From Pseudoduganella violacea (lineage in GTDB: Bacteria > Pseudomonadota > Gammaproteobacteria > Burkholderiales > Burkholderiaceae_D): a DNA stretch of 64,000 bases. The DNA lies in assembly GCF_014191875.1 (NCBI RefSeq), contig NZ_JACHXD010000003.1, positions 248,001 to 312,000 of the forward strand, read 5' to 3'. Of this stretch, positions 56,101 through 64,000 are shown piece by piece (position 1 is the stretch's first letter; each line of letters opens with the position of its first letter). Position numbers and translations under genes: made by a program. The notes beneath the pieces were generated by a model. It had not been told where the DNA came from, ran no database searches, and saw only the letters and a program-made list of their open reading frames with translations.

Positions 56101-56220
56101 GCCAATAATGGCGGGAATGACAAGGCCGCCAAACACGACCAGCATTAAAGCGCCGTAGATGGATAGGCCGTAGAGGGCGCTCAGTCGGAGGCGCAGGCTG
56201 CGATAAATATTACTGGCCAT
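53104..56220 (-). CDS. Membrane-bound GGDEF/EAL c-di-GMP sensor protein with PAS domains
   Basis: A 1038-residue protein, MASNIYRSLRLRLSALYGLS.... Two membrane segments flank a periplasmic sensor, then HAMP, PAS/PAC-type domains (three, with GRPYEIEYRIVDASGTERWV and GTIVAINPAFTQITGYTEEE visible), GGDEF (LGGDEFIVLLE intact) and EAL (GVEALLRWNHPEL and DDFGTGYSSLAYLKQLPVQT). Both catalytic motifs are intact, so it may make, degrade or switch c-di-GMP turnover. Monocistronic. Confidence 0.95.
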   Translation of the reverse strand: MASNIYRSLRLRLSALYGLSIYGALMLVVFGGLVIPAIIGSYLLIGVHEQQSARTALNESLQRNADILALGMQESLWNMNAESANSLVESVMRDRSVLQVEVTGQADTQFIHVEAPKRAIGNVYRAEREIMVRGERIGRIMVEMDDARSQQELREKQLSYVFVLAAQLTVSLVLIVLFLNARLIKPLRKLMRFSDRLSHGDFETRMELSSGDELGRLAGQLEQMRVAIKHLFEDIGQREERFRTIVTQVPGAVFRFRPDGPIDFVSDAIEDISGYSAAQFMRSTTHSWANLICPEDRKMQRRAVTQAIKDGRPYEIEYRIVDASGTERWVAENGQPQPSDAGSAPWVDGIISDISPRKNNEMRIEALLAEQSAILDNVMFGVMFVRNRAIVSVNRRCEELFGYEPGQMLGSSTSIVFPTSFDFESAGARQYPTLSNGEYFSEERHYRRKDGTLFWCMVSGCAIDQNRPNEGSIWVYADITARKEAEDKLRLSATVLEHIADGVMVIDARGTIVAINPAFTQITGYTEEEALGRDRMLTRSGRQDDAFHEGLWKELETTGYWRGEIWNLRKNGEQYLEWLTLSAVRDSRGIATYYVGVFSDITQVKESQEKLDHLAHHDPLTALPNRLLFNDRLQHALQRAGREGEQLALLFIDLDRFKNVNDTLGHHIGDELLKQVAHALSDKLREGDTLARLGGDEFIVLLENVDGQFSASLVAEKLVGMFEQPFMVAGHELFVTCSVGISLFPEDAQDINMLIRNADVAMYQAKARGRNGYRFYAPSMTGEGVERLRLETFLRRSIEKEEVFLNYQPQVEIDTGKLIGVEALLRWNHPELGLVPPFRFIPLAEDTGFINQLGKWVLYEACRQMVRWQEAGLHVPKIAVNLSVKQFERGSIVSMVADILRETGLEPQRLQLEVTESVIMNTGDAMAFINDLHKIGVGLAIDDFGTGYSSLAYLKQLPVQTLKIDRSFIKDISTDVNDEAIAIAIIQLGKSMNLSVIAEGVETDEQAAFLLRHGCNQAQGYYYSRPVSPEDLLQRWKS

Positions 56221-56395
56221 GCAGAAGCGGTGCCGTGGCGGCTGGTTGGAATGGCATCGGTTGGGCAATCAGACAATTATCTAACAGCAATTATGCACAT
56301 AAAACGGGCGGACAGCCATCACAAAGCAACACACAGGCCAGGCGCAAGCGGCGCAAACTTGCTATGATCGCCAAACTTTTTAACAGGAGCCTGTC

Positions 56396-56902
56396 ATGTC
56401 GTTTTCCATGTATTCCGCATCCATCCCCGTGTTCAAGCAGATCCTGGGCAGTTTGCACGCCATCCTGGTGAAAGCCGAAGCCCATGTCGAGGACAAAAAG
56501 CTCGATCCGAATGCGCTGTTGCAATTCCGCCTGTTCCCTGACATGCTGCCGTTCACGCGCCAGATCCAGATTGCCGCCGACTTCGCCAAAGGCGCCGGCG
56601 CCCGCCTGGCCGGCCAAGACGTGCCCGCCTACGAAGACACGGAAAAGACCCTCGCCGAGCTCAAGCTGCGCATCACGCGCACCCTGACCTTCCTCGACAG
56701 CCTGCCGCAGGACGCGATTGACGGCAGCGAAGAGCGCGCCATCACCACCGGCAGCGGCGAAAAGACCAAGCACTTCGTCGGCCAGACCTATCTGCTGCAC
56801 TACGCCCTGCCCCACTTCTTCTTCCACGCCACCACCGCCTACGACATCCTGCGCCACAACGGCCTCGACATCGGCAAGAAAGACTTCATCGGCAGCTACT
56901 GA
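56396..56902 (+). CDS. DUF1993 family protein
   Basis: A 168-residue helical protein, MSFSMYSASIPVFKQILGSL..., of the DUF1993 family (DinB-like four-helix bundle). LFPDMLPFTRQIQIAADFAK and LPHFFFHATTAYDILRHNG are typical. Function unknown. Its stop is followed by palindromic repeats shared with locus 1. Confidence 0.85.
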   Translation: MSFSMYSASIPVFKQILGSLHAILVKAEAHVEDKKLDPNALLQFRLFPDMLPFTRQIQIAADFAKGAGARLAGQDVPAYEDTEKTLAELKLRITRTLTFLDSLPQDAIDGSEERAITTGSGEKTKHFVGQTYLLHYALPHFFFHATTAYDILRHNGLDIGKKDFIGSY

Positions 56903-56919
56903 TTTGACCTAAATCAAAC

Positions 56920-57015
56920 AATGTCCCACCCTGGTGTCAGGCACCGGAGTAGGACATTGTTTGCGCTGGATCAAGGAATGTCCAACTCTGGTGCCTGACA
57001 CCAAGGTTGGACATT
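56920..57015. repeat. Palindromic intergenic repeats, locus 2
   Basis: Two AATGTCC...GGACATT units (56920-56958 and 56977-57015), each around a GGTGTCAGGCACC/GGTGCCTGACACC core, flanked by AAATCAAAC at the left and GTTTGATTT at the right. Same family as 52972-53089 (TGTCC...GGTGYC-W-GRCACC...GGACA). Confidence 0.78.
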
Positions 57016-57043
57016 GTTTGATTTGGCGCAAAGGGTGGCGGGG

Positions 57044-57238
57044 TCAGCCGTTGCGGCGGGGATAGCCTTGGGACAGGATGCGCACCCAGACTTTTTCTTT
57101 CTCTTCGGCGCTCATCGAGACCCAGTGGGCGACTTCGACGTAGCTGCGGCCGCAGCCGCGGCAGATTTCGTCGAAGGTGGTGGAGCAGACGGCGACACAG
57201 GGCGTGTCGGGCCGTTCGGGCAATGCGTCGTCGGCCAT
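57044..57238 (-). CDS. DUF1289 small protein
   Basis: A 64-residue protein with two CxxC-like pairs: CVAVC and CRGCGRSYVEVAHWVSMS. The PTPCVAVCSTTFDEICRGCG pattern is that of DUF1289, possibly metal-binding. The start overlaps the stop of the DUF1415 gene by one base. Function unknown. Confidence 0.85.
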   Translation of the reverse strand: MADDALPERPDTPCVAVCSTTFDEICRGCGRSYVEVAHWVSMSAEEKEKVWVRILSQGYPRRNG

Positions 57239-57798
57239 TACTTCACTTTCAGACCGAGCTTGGCCCAGCCTTCGTGGCCCAGCTTTTCCATCGTTTCGAT
57301 GTTCTTTTCAAAGATGTCTTCGGCTTCGGGGAAGGCTTCCACGGCACGGTCGATGCTGTCTTCGCGCAGCAGGTGCAGGGTGGGATAGGGCGAACGGTTG
57401 GTGTAGTTGCCGATATCGTCTTTTTCAGTGTCGGCGAACTGGTAATCCGGATGGAAGCTCGCCACTTGCAGCTCGCCCACCAGTTGCATGTCTTCCAGCG
57501 CGGCGTCGGCCACGTCGAGGAATTCGTTGTAGTCCTCGAAATCGGTCAGCACGTGGGGATGGATCAGCAGCGTGGTGTCGACTTTCTCGGGGTCGGTGTC
57601 GGCCAGCAATTGCAGCTCGTCCATCAACTGCTCCAGCAGCTCTTCCGGGGTGGTGGCCTCGGACACCACATAGCGCACCTGCTTTTTCACGTGCACGGAC
57701 TTGGCAAAAGGACACAGGTTGAGGCCGATCACGGCCTTTTCCAGCCATTCTTCGGTGGCGGCGATCACGGCGTCGCGCTCGGCGGCAGGGGTACTCAT
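57238..57798 (-). CDS. DUF1415 protein
   Basis: A 186-residue protein with LEKAVIGLNLCPFAKSVHVK near the N-terminus and FHPDYQFADTEKDDIGNYTN later, the hallmarks of DUF1415. Conserved Cys and His residues hint at a metal or redox site. Coupled to the DUF1289 gene. No function established. Confidence 0.85.
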   Translation of the reverse strand: MSTPAAERDAVIAATEEWLEKAVIGLNLCPFAKSVHVKKQVRYVVSEATTPEELLEQLMDELQLLADTDPEKVDTTLLIHPHVLTDFEDYNEFLDVADAALEDMQLVGELQVASFHPDYQFADTEKDDIGNYTNRSPYPTLHLLREDSIDRAVEAFPEAEDIFEKNIETMEKLGHEGWAKLGLKVK

Positions 57799-58043
57799 CA
57801 GCTTATTCCTTGAAGTAAATCATTGCTCTGAGCCAGCATTGTACGCACCCGGCGCCCATCGCGCCAAATACCGCTATTTAACGTAAGTTTTATGTTAATT
57901 CCCATGTATTTGCCGCCATTATTAAGCCAAATAAACTGTCATCCGGATGACATATTTCCTTGACTCGCCCCCCGCAACTTACTTACACTCCACGTTTAAT
58001 GATAGTCCGTCCGATGTTTCTCTCGCGACAACAATGGAACACT

Positions 58044-59420
58044 ATGCAAGCACGAATTAAGTACACCCCCCTGTTGGCGGCGCTCGTAATCGGCGCAGCG
58101 CCCGCGATCAGCCAGGCTGGCGACAGCGCCGCCGCGACGAATCTGATCCCGCTGTCCACGACCGCCACGGCCAAATCCTCCGCTTCCGACCTCCCTTCTT
58201 CCGCCAAGACTGCCGCCAAACCGGCCGGGGAAGAGGCTTACCGCGAAAAAGACGTCTGGGGCCGCATCCGCTCCGGTTACGCGATTCCGGACGTGGACAA
58301 TTCCCTGGTGACGCGCCATGTCAATTGGTACAGCACCCGTCCCGACTATATCGACCGCACCACCCGCCGCGCTTCGCTCTATCTCTACCATGTGGTGAGC
58401 GAGCTGGAAAAGCGCGGCATGCCGACCGAACTGGCCCTGCTGCCCTTCATCGAGTCCGCCTTCAACCCGCAAGCCCTGTCGACCGCGAACGCGGCCGGCA
58501 TGTGGCAGTTCGTGCCGGGCACGGGCCGCGACTTCAACCTGAAGCAGAATGCCTTCAAGGACGAGCGCCGCAGCGTGCTGGCTTCGACCGACGCCGCCCT
58601 GACCTATCTGCAGCGTCTGTACGATATGTTCGGCGATTGGCAGTTGGCCCTGGCCGCCTATAACTGGGGCGAAGGCTCGGTGCAGAAGGCGATCAAGCGC
58701 AACCAGGCCGCCGGCAAGCCGACCGATTTCGAGAGCTTGGCCGAACTCATGCCGGCCGAAACGCGCAACTACGTGCCGAAGCTGCAAGCGGTCAAGAATA
58801 TCGTCGCCAATCCGGCCCAGTATGGCCTGACCCTGCCGATGATCCAGAACCAGCCTTACTTCACCGCCATCGACAAGACCAGCGATATCGACCTGGCCCT
58901 GGCCGCCCAACTGGCCGAGCTGTCGATCGACGAGTTCAAGGCGCTGAATCCGCAGTTCAACCGCCCGGTCATCACCGGCGGCGAGCAGACCCAGATCCTG
59001 CTGCCGAAGGAAAACGCGGAGAAGTTCCACCTGAATCTGGCGCAATGGGGCCGCGCGCTGTCGAGCTGGACCACGCACAAGATCACCAATGCCCGCGAGC
59101 GCATCGAAAGCCTCGCTTCACGTTTCGGCACCACGCCGGAAGTGATCCGCCAGGCGAACAATATCCCGCAGAAGACGCTGCTCAAGGCCGGCTCTACCAT
59201 CCTGGTGCCGAAGACCTCGGCCAGCACCAGCGATATCGCGCCCGAAATCGCCGACAACGCCACCGTGGCGCTGGAAGCCGACCGCGGCGGCAACAAGCGC
59301 AGCAGCTATCGCCAGGCCGGCGCCGCCAAATCGAATGGCAATGCCCCGGTTTCCCTGGTCAAGGCCCGCGTCTCGCGCGCTGAAGCCGGTAAAAAAGCCA
59401 ATCACCGCCGCAGCAATTGA
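58044..59420 (+). CDS. mltD: Membrane-bound lytic murein transglycosylase D-like
   Basis: A 458-residue protein. MQARIKYTPLLAALVIGAAP is a signal peptide; an upstream in-frame start at 58014 is possible. The SLT domain has the catalytic Glu in LALLPFIESAFNPQALSTAN, then GMWQFVPGTGRDF and a YNWGEGSVQKAI motif. One LysM-like domain is visible near residue 340 (THKITNARERIESLASRFGT). Cleaves peptidoglycan glycan strands to 1,6-anhydro products. The C-terminal tail is Lys/Ala rich. Confidence 0.92.
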   Translation: MQARIKYTPLLAALVIGAAPAISQAGDSAAATNLIPLSTTATAKSSASDLPSSAKTAAKPAGEEAYREKDVWGRIRSGYAIPDVDNSLVTRHVNWYSTRPDYIDRTTRRASLYLYHVVSELEKRGMPTELALLPFIESAFNPQALSTANAAGMWQFVPGTGRDFNLKQNAFKDERRSVLASTDAALTYLQRLYDMFGDWQLALAAYNWGEGSVQKAIKRNQAAGKPTDFESLAELMPAETRNYVPKLQAVKNIVANPAQYGLTLPMIQNQPYFTAIDKTSDIDLALAAQLAELSIDEFKALNPQFNRPVITGGEQTQILLPKENAEKFHLNLAQWGRALSSWTTHKITNARERIESLASRFGTTPEVIRQANNIPQKTLLKAGSTILVPKTSASTSDIAPEIADNATVALEADRGGNKRSSYRQAGAAKSNGNAPVSLVKARVSRAEAGKKANHRRSN

Positions 59421-59619
59421 TCCGCTGATACACCGGCATGCCGCGACTGCAGCACATCTGTTGCAGTCGCGCTTCTCTCCCCCTACAATTTCACTCTTGC
59501 GGCGCCGGTTTCCGGCAGGCCGCTAGTCGTCATTCAACGTAGTTCAAATAACAATAAGCCATATCCACCGGGCCGCGCTGCGCGTACCGGTCATGGCCGC
59601 AGTTTTGTGTGGAGTAATC

Positions 59620-60411
59620 ATGGCTTTCTTGCAAGGCAAAAAAATTCTCATCACGGGCGTTCTGTCCAACCGTTCCATCGCTTACGGCATCGCCCAAGCC
59701 TGTCACCGCGAAGGTGCGGAACTTGCCTTCACCTATGTCGGCGAACGCTTCAAGGAACGCATCACCGAATTCGCCGCCGAATTCGGCAGCACCCTGGTCT
59801 TCGACTGCGACGTCAGCAGCGATGAGCAGATCGCCGCGCTGTTCGCCGATCTGGGCCAGCAATGGGAGCATCTGGACGGCTTCGTGCACGCCATCGGTTT
59901 CGCCCCGCGCGAAGCGATCGCCGGCGAATTCCTCGATGGCCTGACGCGCGAGAACTTCCGCATCGCCCACGATATCTCGGCTTACAGCTTCCCGGCCATG
60001 GCCAAGGCCGCGCTGCCGCTGCTGCGTCCCGGCTCCTCGCTGCTGACCCTGTCCTATCTGGGGGCGATGCGCGCCATCCCCTTCTATAACACCATGGGTT
60101 TGGCGAAAGCCTCGCTGGAAGCCTCGGTGCGCTATCTGGCCGAGAACCTGGGCCAGCATGGCATCCGCTCCAACGGCATCTCGGCCGGCCCGATCAAGAC
60201 CCTGGCCGCCAGCGGCATCAAGGACTTCAGCAAGCTGCTGGGCTTTGCCGCCAGCCACGCGCCGCTGCGCCGCAATGTCACCATCGAGGAAGTGGGCAAT
60301 ACGGCAGCCTTCCTGCTGTCCGACCTGTCCTCCGGCATCACCGGCGACATCATCTATGTGGATGGCGGCTTCTCGCATGTGATGGGCCTGAACTCCAGCG
60401 ATTACCAGTAA
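59620..60411 (+). CDS. fabI: Enoyl-ACP reductase (NADH)
   Basis: A 263-residue short-chain dehydrogenase starting [20 protein letters not shown] with TGTGGAG before the ATG. The [10 protein letters not shown] cofactor site, the Tyr/Lys pair in [17 protein letters not shown] and the [19 protein letters not shown] segment are those of FabI, which completes each fatty-acid elongation cycle and is the triclosan target. Followed by a sigma factor gene 24 bases later. Confidence 0.95.
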   Translation: MAFLQGKKILITGVLSNRSIAYGIAQACHREGAELAFTYVGERFKERITEFAAEFGSTLVFDCDVSSDEQIAALFADLGQQWEHLDGFVHAIGFAPREAIAGEFLDGLTRENFRIAHDISAYSFPAMAKAALPLLRPGSSLLTLSYLGAMRAIPFYNTMGLAKASLEASVRYLAENLGQHGIRSNGISAGPIKTLAASGIKDFSKLLGFAASHAPLRRNVTIEEVGNTAAFLLSDLSSGITGDIIYVDGGFSHVMGLNSSDYQ

Positions 60412-60435
60412 GCGTTCGCGCCACGCTGGCCGTCC

Positions 60436-61026
60436 ATGTCCGAGCTGCCTGACGATGAGCTGATGCTGCGCTACCGCGACGGCAATCTGGCTGCTTTCCA
60501 GGAGCTGTATCGCCGTCACAGCCGCGGCTTGTACCGCTTTATCGCCTGGCGCTCCGCGCGCCGCGAATGGGTGGACGAGGTGGCGCAGGACAGCTGGCTG
60601 GCCCTGCACCACGCGCGCGGCCGTTATCAGCCGCAGGGCAGCTTCCGCACCTGGCTCTATCAGATCGCCCGCAACCGCTTGAGCGATCTGCAGCGCCAGC
60701 AGCAGGACATGCTATTGGGCGATATGGCGCAGGAAAGCGATTTCATCGCCGATATGCTGGCTGAAGCGGCGCCGCCCGTCGCCCTGGCCGACGCCGCGCT
60801 CGATCAGCGCCAGCAGACCGGCGCGCTGCATGCGGCCATCCGCCAGCTTCCCGCCGAGCAGAAGGATGCGCTGGTGCTGCAGCATTTCAGTGGCCTGAGC
60901 ATCGAAGAAATCGCGCAACTGTGCGAGGTTCCGGGCGAAACGGTGAAAAGCAGGCTACGCTATGCCATGCGCAAGCTGCGCGAACACTTCGCGCACGAAG
61001 CCAAGCCGCAAGAGGAAAAAGCATGA
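60436..61026 (+). CDS. ECF-type RNA polymerase sigma factor
   Basis: A 196-residue sigma factor. Region 2 (LMLRYRDGNLAAFQELYRRH, then EVAQDSWLALHHARGRY) and region 4 (QLPAEQKDALVLQHFSGLSI, then IAQLCEVPGETVKSRLRYAM) are complete, region 3 absent. The ATGA overlap with the next gene, a membrane protein, is the usual layout of a sigma/anti-sigma pair. The target regulon is not visible. Confidence 0.92.
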   Translation: MSELPDDELMLRYRDGNLAAFQELYRRHSRGLYRFIAWRSARREWVDEVAQDSWLALHHARGRYQPQGSFRTWLYQIARNRLSDLQRQQQDMLLGDMAQESDFIADMLAEAAPPVALADAALDQRQQTGALHAAIRQLPAEQKDALVLQHFSGLSIEEIAQLCEVPGETVKSRLRYAMRKLREHFAHEAKPQEEKA

Positions 61027-61967
61027 AGGCCGACAAGGACCAGCTGGATCAGCAGGAATTGGAGCGCAAGCTGACGGCCCTGCCGCAGCCCGCGCCTTCC
61101 GCGGCGCTGGATGCGGCCATCCTGGCGGCGGTGCAAGCCGATCTTGCCGCCACTTCCACGCCGGCGCATCGGGCCACGCCCGCCGCCAACGACGCACCGG
61201 CAACACCGCCCGCCGCGCGGCCGCCCGCGCGCAAACGCTGGACGCGCTGGCAACTGCCGCTGGGATTGGCGGCATCCTTCATACTGAGCTTGAGCGTAGT
61301 GCTGAAATTGCAGGAGCATGAGACGCAAACCACCGCGCCTCAGCCGCTGGCCGCGCCTGCGCCAGCTCCAACCAGCGCAAACATGGAGAGCACCGCGCCT
61401 GCGGCACATGATGCCCAAGCGGATAATGCGCGGGAAAAACGAGCCGCCGTTCAAGCGGCGAGGCCCGGCAGCTTCGCCACACCGGCTCCAGCTATACCGG
61501 CGCCAATCAAACCGACTCCAGTCACGCCGGTTCCAGCCGCGCCAGCGCCAGCGGCAGCTCCAACTCAAGCAGCGCCGAATGACATTGAACGCACCGCGCC
61601 GCCGCCAAGCGCGGACGCCGTGGCAACGCGGGAGTTCCAGCGCGCTCCGCAAGCCGCGCCGGAATTCAAGCTTGCTCCACCCGCAGCATTGGCGCCGCCG
61701 CCCCCTCCGGCGCCATCGTTTGGCGCGCCACCTCCGGCTGTAAGTGGCGCGATCGCGGAACGCAGGGTACAGATCACGGGGTCGAGGATCATCTCCCCGC
61801 AGCAGGACGCCGTGTCGCCCGAAACTTGGCTGGCGGCCATCGACGAGATGCTGAAAGCGGGCCTGCGGCGCGATGCGCTGGAGGAATGGCCGCGCTTCCG
61901 CCAGGCCTATCCGAACTATCCGGTACCGCAGGAGCTGTTGGAACGCCTGCAAGTGCCGAAGGACTAA
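61023..61967 (+). CDS. Pro/Ala-rich single-span membrane protein, possible anti-sigma factor
   Basis: A 314-residue protein. Residues 1-80 are cytoplasmic (MKADKDQLDQQELERKLTAL, then an Ala/Pro stretch), followed by one membrane segment (WQLPLGLAASFILSLSVVLK), a long Pro/Ala-rich periplasmic part and a conserved end (VQITGSRIIS, then WLAAIDEMLKAGLRRDALEE). Coupled to the sigma gene. The N-terminal domain does not show the classic zinc anti-sigma HxxxCxxC motif, so the anti-sigma role is inferred only from context. The VQITGSRI string resembles TonB-receptor N-termini. Confidence 0.62.
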   Translation: MKADKDQLDQQELERKLTALPQPAPSAALDAAILAAVQADLAATSTPAHRATPAANDAPATPPAARPPARKRWTRWQLPLGLAASFILSLSVVLKLQEHETQTTAPQPLAAPAPAPTSANMESTAPAAHDAQADNAREKRAAVQAARPGSFATPAPAIPAPIKPTPVTPVPAAPAPAAAPTQAAPNDIERTAPPPSADAVATREFQRAPQAAPEFKLAPPAALAPPPPPAPSFGAPPPAVSGAIAERRVQITGSRIISPQQDAVSPETWLAAIDEMLKAGLRRDALEEWPRFRQAYPNYPVPQELLERLQVPKD

Positions 61968-61970
61968 AGC

Positions 61971-64000
61971 TTACTTCTTCGGCTTCACCTCAAACTCGCC
62001 GACCAGCACCGTGCTGCCCTGCCCCGCCAGGCGCAGCGTCACCATCTGGTCCTTGGCCGCCGCCGTGCCGAAGCCGGTACTGAACTTCAGCTGCAAGGTG
62101 GTGGCGCCGGCGACGACCTGTTGGCGGTGCCCATAGAAATGGGCCTCGACCCGGTAGACGCCAGGCTTTGCATGGCGCAACGAGAATTCTTCCGGACCAT
62201 ATCCGCCCGTCATATCAGGCGACATCATCCCGCCCTGGTACGTCAGGCGGTGGCCATAGAAGGAGCGCTCGCCGTTCGGGTCGGTCACCCATAAGTCCAT
62301 ATCGCTATTGTCCGCATCCCAGGTCAGCACCACGCGCAGATCCAGCGGCAGGTTTTTCAGCAGGCGCGAATCGATCTGGCCCACATCCACCTTGACGCCC
62401 TTGGCCTGCGCTTTCGCCAGCGTCTCATTCATCTCGGCCAGCGCAATCAGCTCGATCTCGGGGAAGCGCCCATCCCAGGGCCGCAGCACGACCTCGTACA
62501 ACTGGTCCACGGCGCGCTGCCAGCGTCCGCAGTCGGCCAGCGCCAGGCCCAGGTCGCGGAAGGATTGTGGCTCCTCCTCGCCCAGCAACTGCACCTGCTC
62601 GAATACCGGAACCGCCATTTCGGGCGCACCGGCCTGCATCAGACGGTAGCCCAGCACGCGCAGCACCTGGCGGTTTTCCAGCTCCATCTCGGCCAGATTG
62701 GACAGCACGCGAAGGGCCAGCTCGCGCTGTCCCTTCTCGAACAGGATGCCGGCGGCGTCGAGGAAGAAGGCGCTGCTGTTCGGGTAGGAGGGCCGTTCGT
62801 CCAGATACACGGCATAAATCCTGTCCGGCGCGGCAGCCTTCATGCGCTGGATATAGGGCGCGTCGGCCTGCCATTTCTTCAGCGCGATCGACGCGCCGCC
62901 GTTCTGCCTGGACTCCCGTTCGACATCGCGGGAGATACTTGAACCCGTCACCGTCACCATGCGGGTATCGGCACGGGCAAAGTTCGATGCCATTCCACCA
63001 GGCGCGAGATAAGACGGCGGCGGTGGCGGCGCGGCTGGCGCCGGCGCGGGCTGCGGCATCGCTTGCGGCGATTCGCTGCGCTGGTATACGCCATCTTGCA
63101 GCACCACGGGCGGCCTCGGTTTCACCGGCAAAGGAATGTCCTTGGGGTAGCCCTTCTCCCACCATGCCACCTTGCGCTCGAAGGCGCGCACCACACTATC
63201 CAGCTGCTTCAGGCGCTTTTGCGCAAGCTGCTGGCCGCGCACCATTTTCAGCTTCTCGTATGCGGCGCGCATGGACTCCGGCGGCAGTACCTCATGACGC
63301 ACATAGTCCTCCAGCCTTTCCAGCACGATCAGCGAAGTCTCGCGGGTGGGGATGCCGAATTCCGCGCCCAGGCGGCGGATTGCGCCGCGCCGCAGCTCAT
63401 GCTCGCCATCCAGCTCCTGCAGCTTGCGGCTGGCCCACCACCAGGCGGCCAGGCTGCCGGACGGCGTAGCCGCGTCGATATCGAAAGCAATGGCGCGCGG
63501 CTTGCCTTGCTCCAGCACCGTCAGCTCAATGCGCGCTGTGGACGCCGACAGCTTGCCCGCAACGCGCAGCAGACCATCGCGCGCGCCAGCCACGTCGGCC
63601 AGCAGCTCGCCGGCGCCGGACGCGTTTATGGCGCGCAGTTGCGGGCCATCGCCCAGCAAAGCCTCCGCTGCCGCTTCGGGACGCTGCGGATCGATGGCGA
63701 TCAGCTGGCCGCCGCTACGCTCCGCCAGCGAAGCCAGGCGAGCCGTGTCCGCGCCCAGTTGCGGTGCCAACGCATACAGGCGCTGGTTTGCCGCCAACGC
63801 CGGGAAACGCTGACCGCCGTAATTGCTCAAGCCATCGCTGAACAGCAGATATTCGCCGACATCGGCTTGCGGCTTCCAGTCGCTCAACGCACTGGCGCCG
63901 TCATACACGGTGGTGGACAGCGCTTTGCGCAGCGCCTCCCAGTTGCCCTCGGCGATGCGGAAGACTTGCGGCGCTTCGGCACGGTCGCGCAGGCGGGTCA
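61971..64000 (-). CDS. VWA-containing, DUF2135-type protein (partial, N-terminus beyond window)
   Basis: The minus-strand frame runs from the stop at 61971 to the window edge (about 676 residues visible) with no stop, and the GTG at 63908 is an internal Val. Visible: VGEYLLFSDGLSNYGGQRFP, as in a von Willebrand A fold; a charged helical middle; a Pro-rich linker; a VTVTGSSISRDVERESR string; TPR-like helices; and a C-terminal DUF2135 (DADNSDMDLWVTDPNGERSF). Likely a VIT/VWA-type surface or periplasmic protein. Convergent with the sigma/membrane pair, 3 bases apart. Confidence 0.8.
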   Translation of the reverse strand, partial: TRLRDRAEAPQVFRIAEGNWEALRKALSTTVYDGASALSDWKPQADVGEYLLFSDGLSNYGGQRFPALAANQRLYALAPQLGADTARLASLAERSGGQLIAIDPQRPEAAAEALLGDGPQLRAINASGAGELLADVAGARDGLLRVAGKLSASTARIELTVLEQGKPRAIAFDIDAATPSGSLAAWWWASRKLQELDGEHELRRGAIRRLGAEFGIPTRETSLIVLERLEDYVRHEVLPPESMRAAYEKLKMVRGQQLAQKRLKQLDSVVRAFERKVAWWEKGYPKDIPLPVKPRPPVVLQDGVYQRSESPQAMPQPAPAPAAPPPPPSYLAPGGMASNFARADTRMVTVTGSSISRDVERESRQNGGASIALKKWQADAPYIQRMKAAAPDRIYAVYLDERPSYPNSSAFFLDAAGILFEKGQRELALRVLSNLAEMELENRQVLRVLGYRLMQAGAPEMAVPVFEQVQLLGEEEPQSFRDLGLALADCGRWQRAVDQLYEVVLRPWDGRFPEIELIALAEMNETLAKAQAKGVKVDVGQIDSRLLKNLPLDLRVVLTWDADNSDMDLWVTDPNGERSFYGHRLTYQGGMMSPDMTGGYGPEEFSLRHAKPGVYRVEAHFYGHRQQVVAGATTLQLKFSTGFGTAAAKDQMVTLRLAGQGSTVLVGEFEVKPKK

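Noticed and set aside
53164..56148. 994-codon open frame antisense to the GGDEF/EAL gene
   Set aside because: Shadow frame with chance composition opposite a complete multi-domain protein.
63906..63908. GTG at 63908 as the start of the VWA/DUF2135 protein
   Set aside because: The frame continues upstream to the window edge with protein-like sequence, so this is an internal Val and the gene is partial.

Overview
The window looks like part of a chromosome of a betaproteobacterium of the Oxalobacteraceae type (Massilia, Duganella or Janthinobacterium relatives). The grounds are high GC content, the pstSCAB-phoU-phoB-phoR order with divergent ppk1-sixA, the glmM-folP-ftsH-rlmE/yhbY-greA-carBA block, and palindromic intergenic repeats of a kind I associate with that group. 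This is judged from gene content and protein likeness only.

Region 1 (1-4471, minus strand) is a peptide-modification locus cut by the window edge. Nine tandem genes encode 57-62 aa peptides with a shared FAF(K/R)LA leader helix, a QW..R..(V/L)A.AGC(T/S) block and a C-terminal Cys. They are followed by an MvdC/MvdD-like ATP-grasp ligase, a ClpP-fold SDH-type protease and a MauE/DoxX-like redox membrane protein. I read it as a RiPP system of a class I do not recognise. Several of the peptides are too short for ordinary ORF calling.

Region 2 (4593-17241) is an integrated element of about 12.6 kb in the 3' end of a tRNA-Arg(TCT) gene, bounded by a 50-bp direct repeat, with 11-bp repeats (probable integrase arm sites) just inside both ends. 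It carries a tyrosine integrase, small DNA-binding proteins, a Rha/ANT-type phage regulator, a MobV-like relaxase, a shortened phage scaffold-like protein (DUF6651-like), a DUF2280 phage protein, a KilA-N protein, a serine recombinase and many small unknown genes. It has no capsid, portal, large terminase or tail genes. The mix suggests a phage satellite that may also be conjugatively mobilisable. A promoter, short RNA, terminator and three-way-junction leader sit in front of one operon.

Region 3 (17192-30153) is core chromosome: tRNA-Arg, tRNA-Pro, glmM, folP, ftsH and rlmE on the minus strand, yhbY divergent, then DUF4149, greA, carB, carA, a GlcG/HbpS-like protein and a patatin lipoprotein.

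Region 4 (30310-39739) is the phosphate regulon: pstS-pstC-pstA-pstB-phoU-phoB-phoR on the minus strand and ppk1-sixA on the plus strand, sharing an intergenic region with a Pho box. Phosphate uptake, its two-component control and polyphosphate metabolism are thus physically linked.

Region 5 (39857-64000) is mixed housekeeping: a polyamine-type binding protein, an RHH/membrane pair, an isolated fliD, PilZ, radA, alr, a secreted B-lectin protein, lplT, the tsaB-rimI-UDG-DUF1853 operon, a thioredoxin-like protein, a large GGDEF/EAL sensor, DUF1993, DUF1289, DUF1415, an MltD-like transglycosylase, fabI, and an ECF-type sigma factor coupled to a Pro/Ala-rich membrane protein. A convergent VWA/DUF2135-type protein runs off the right edge.
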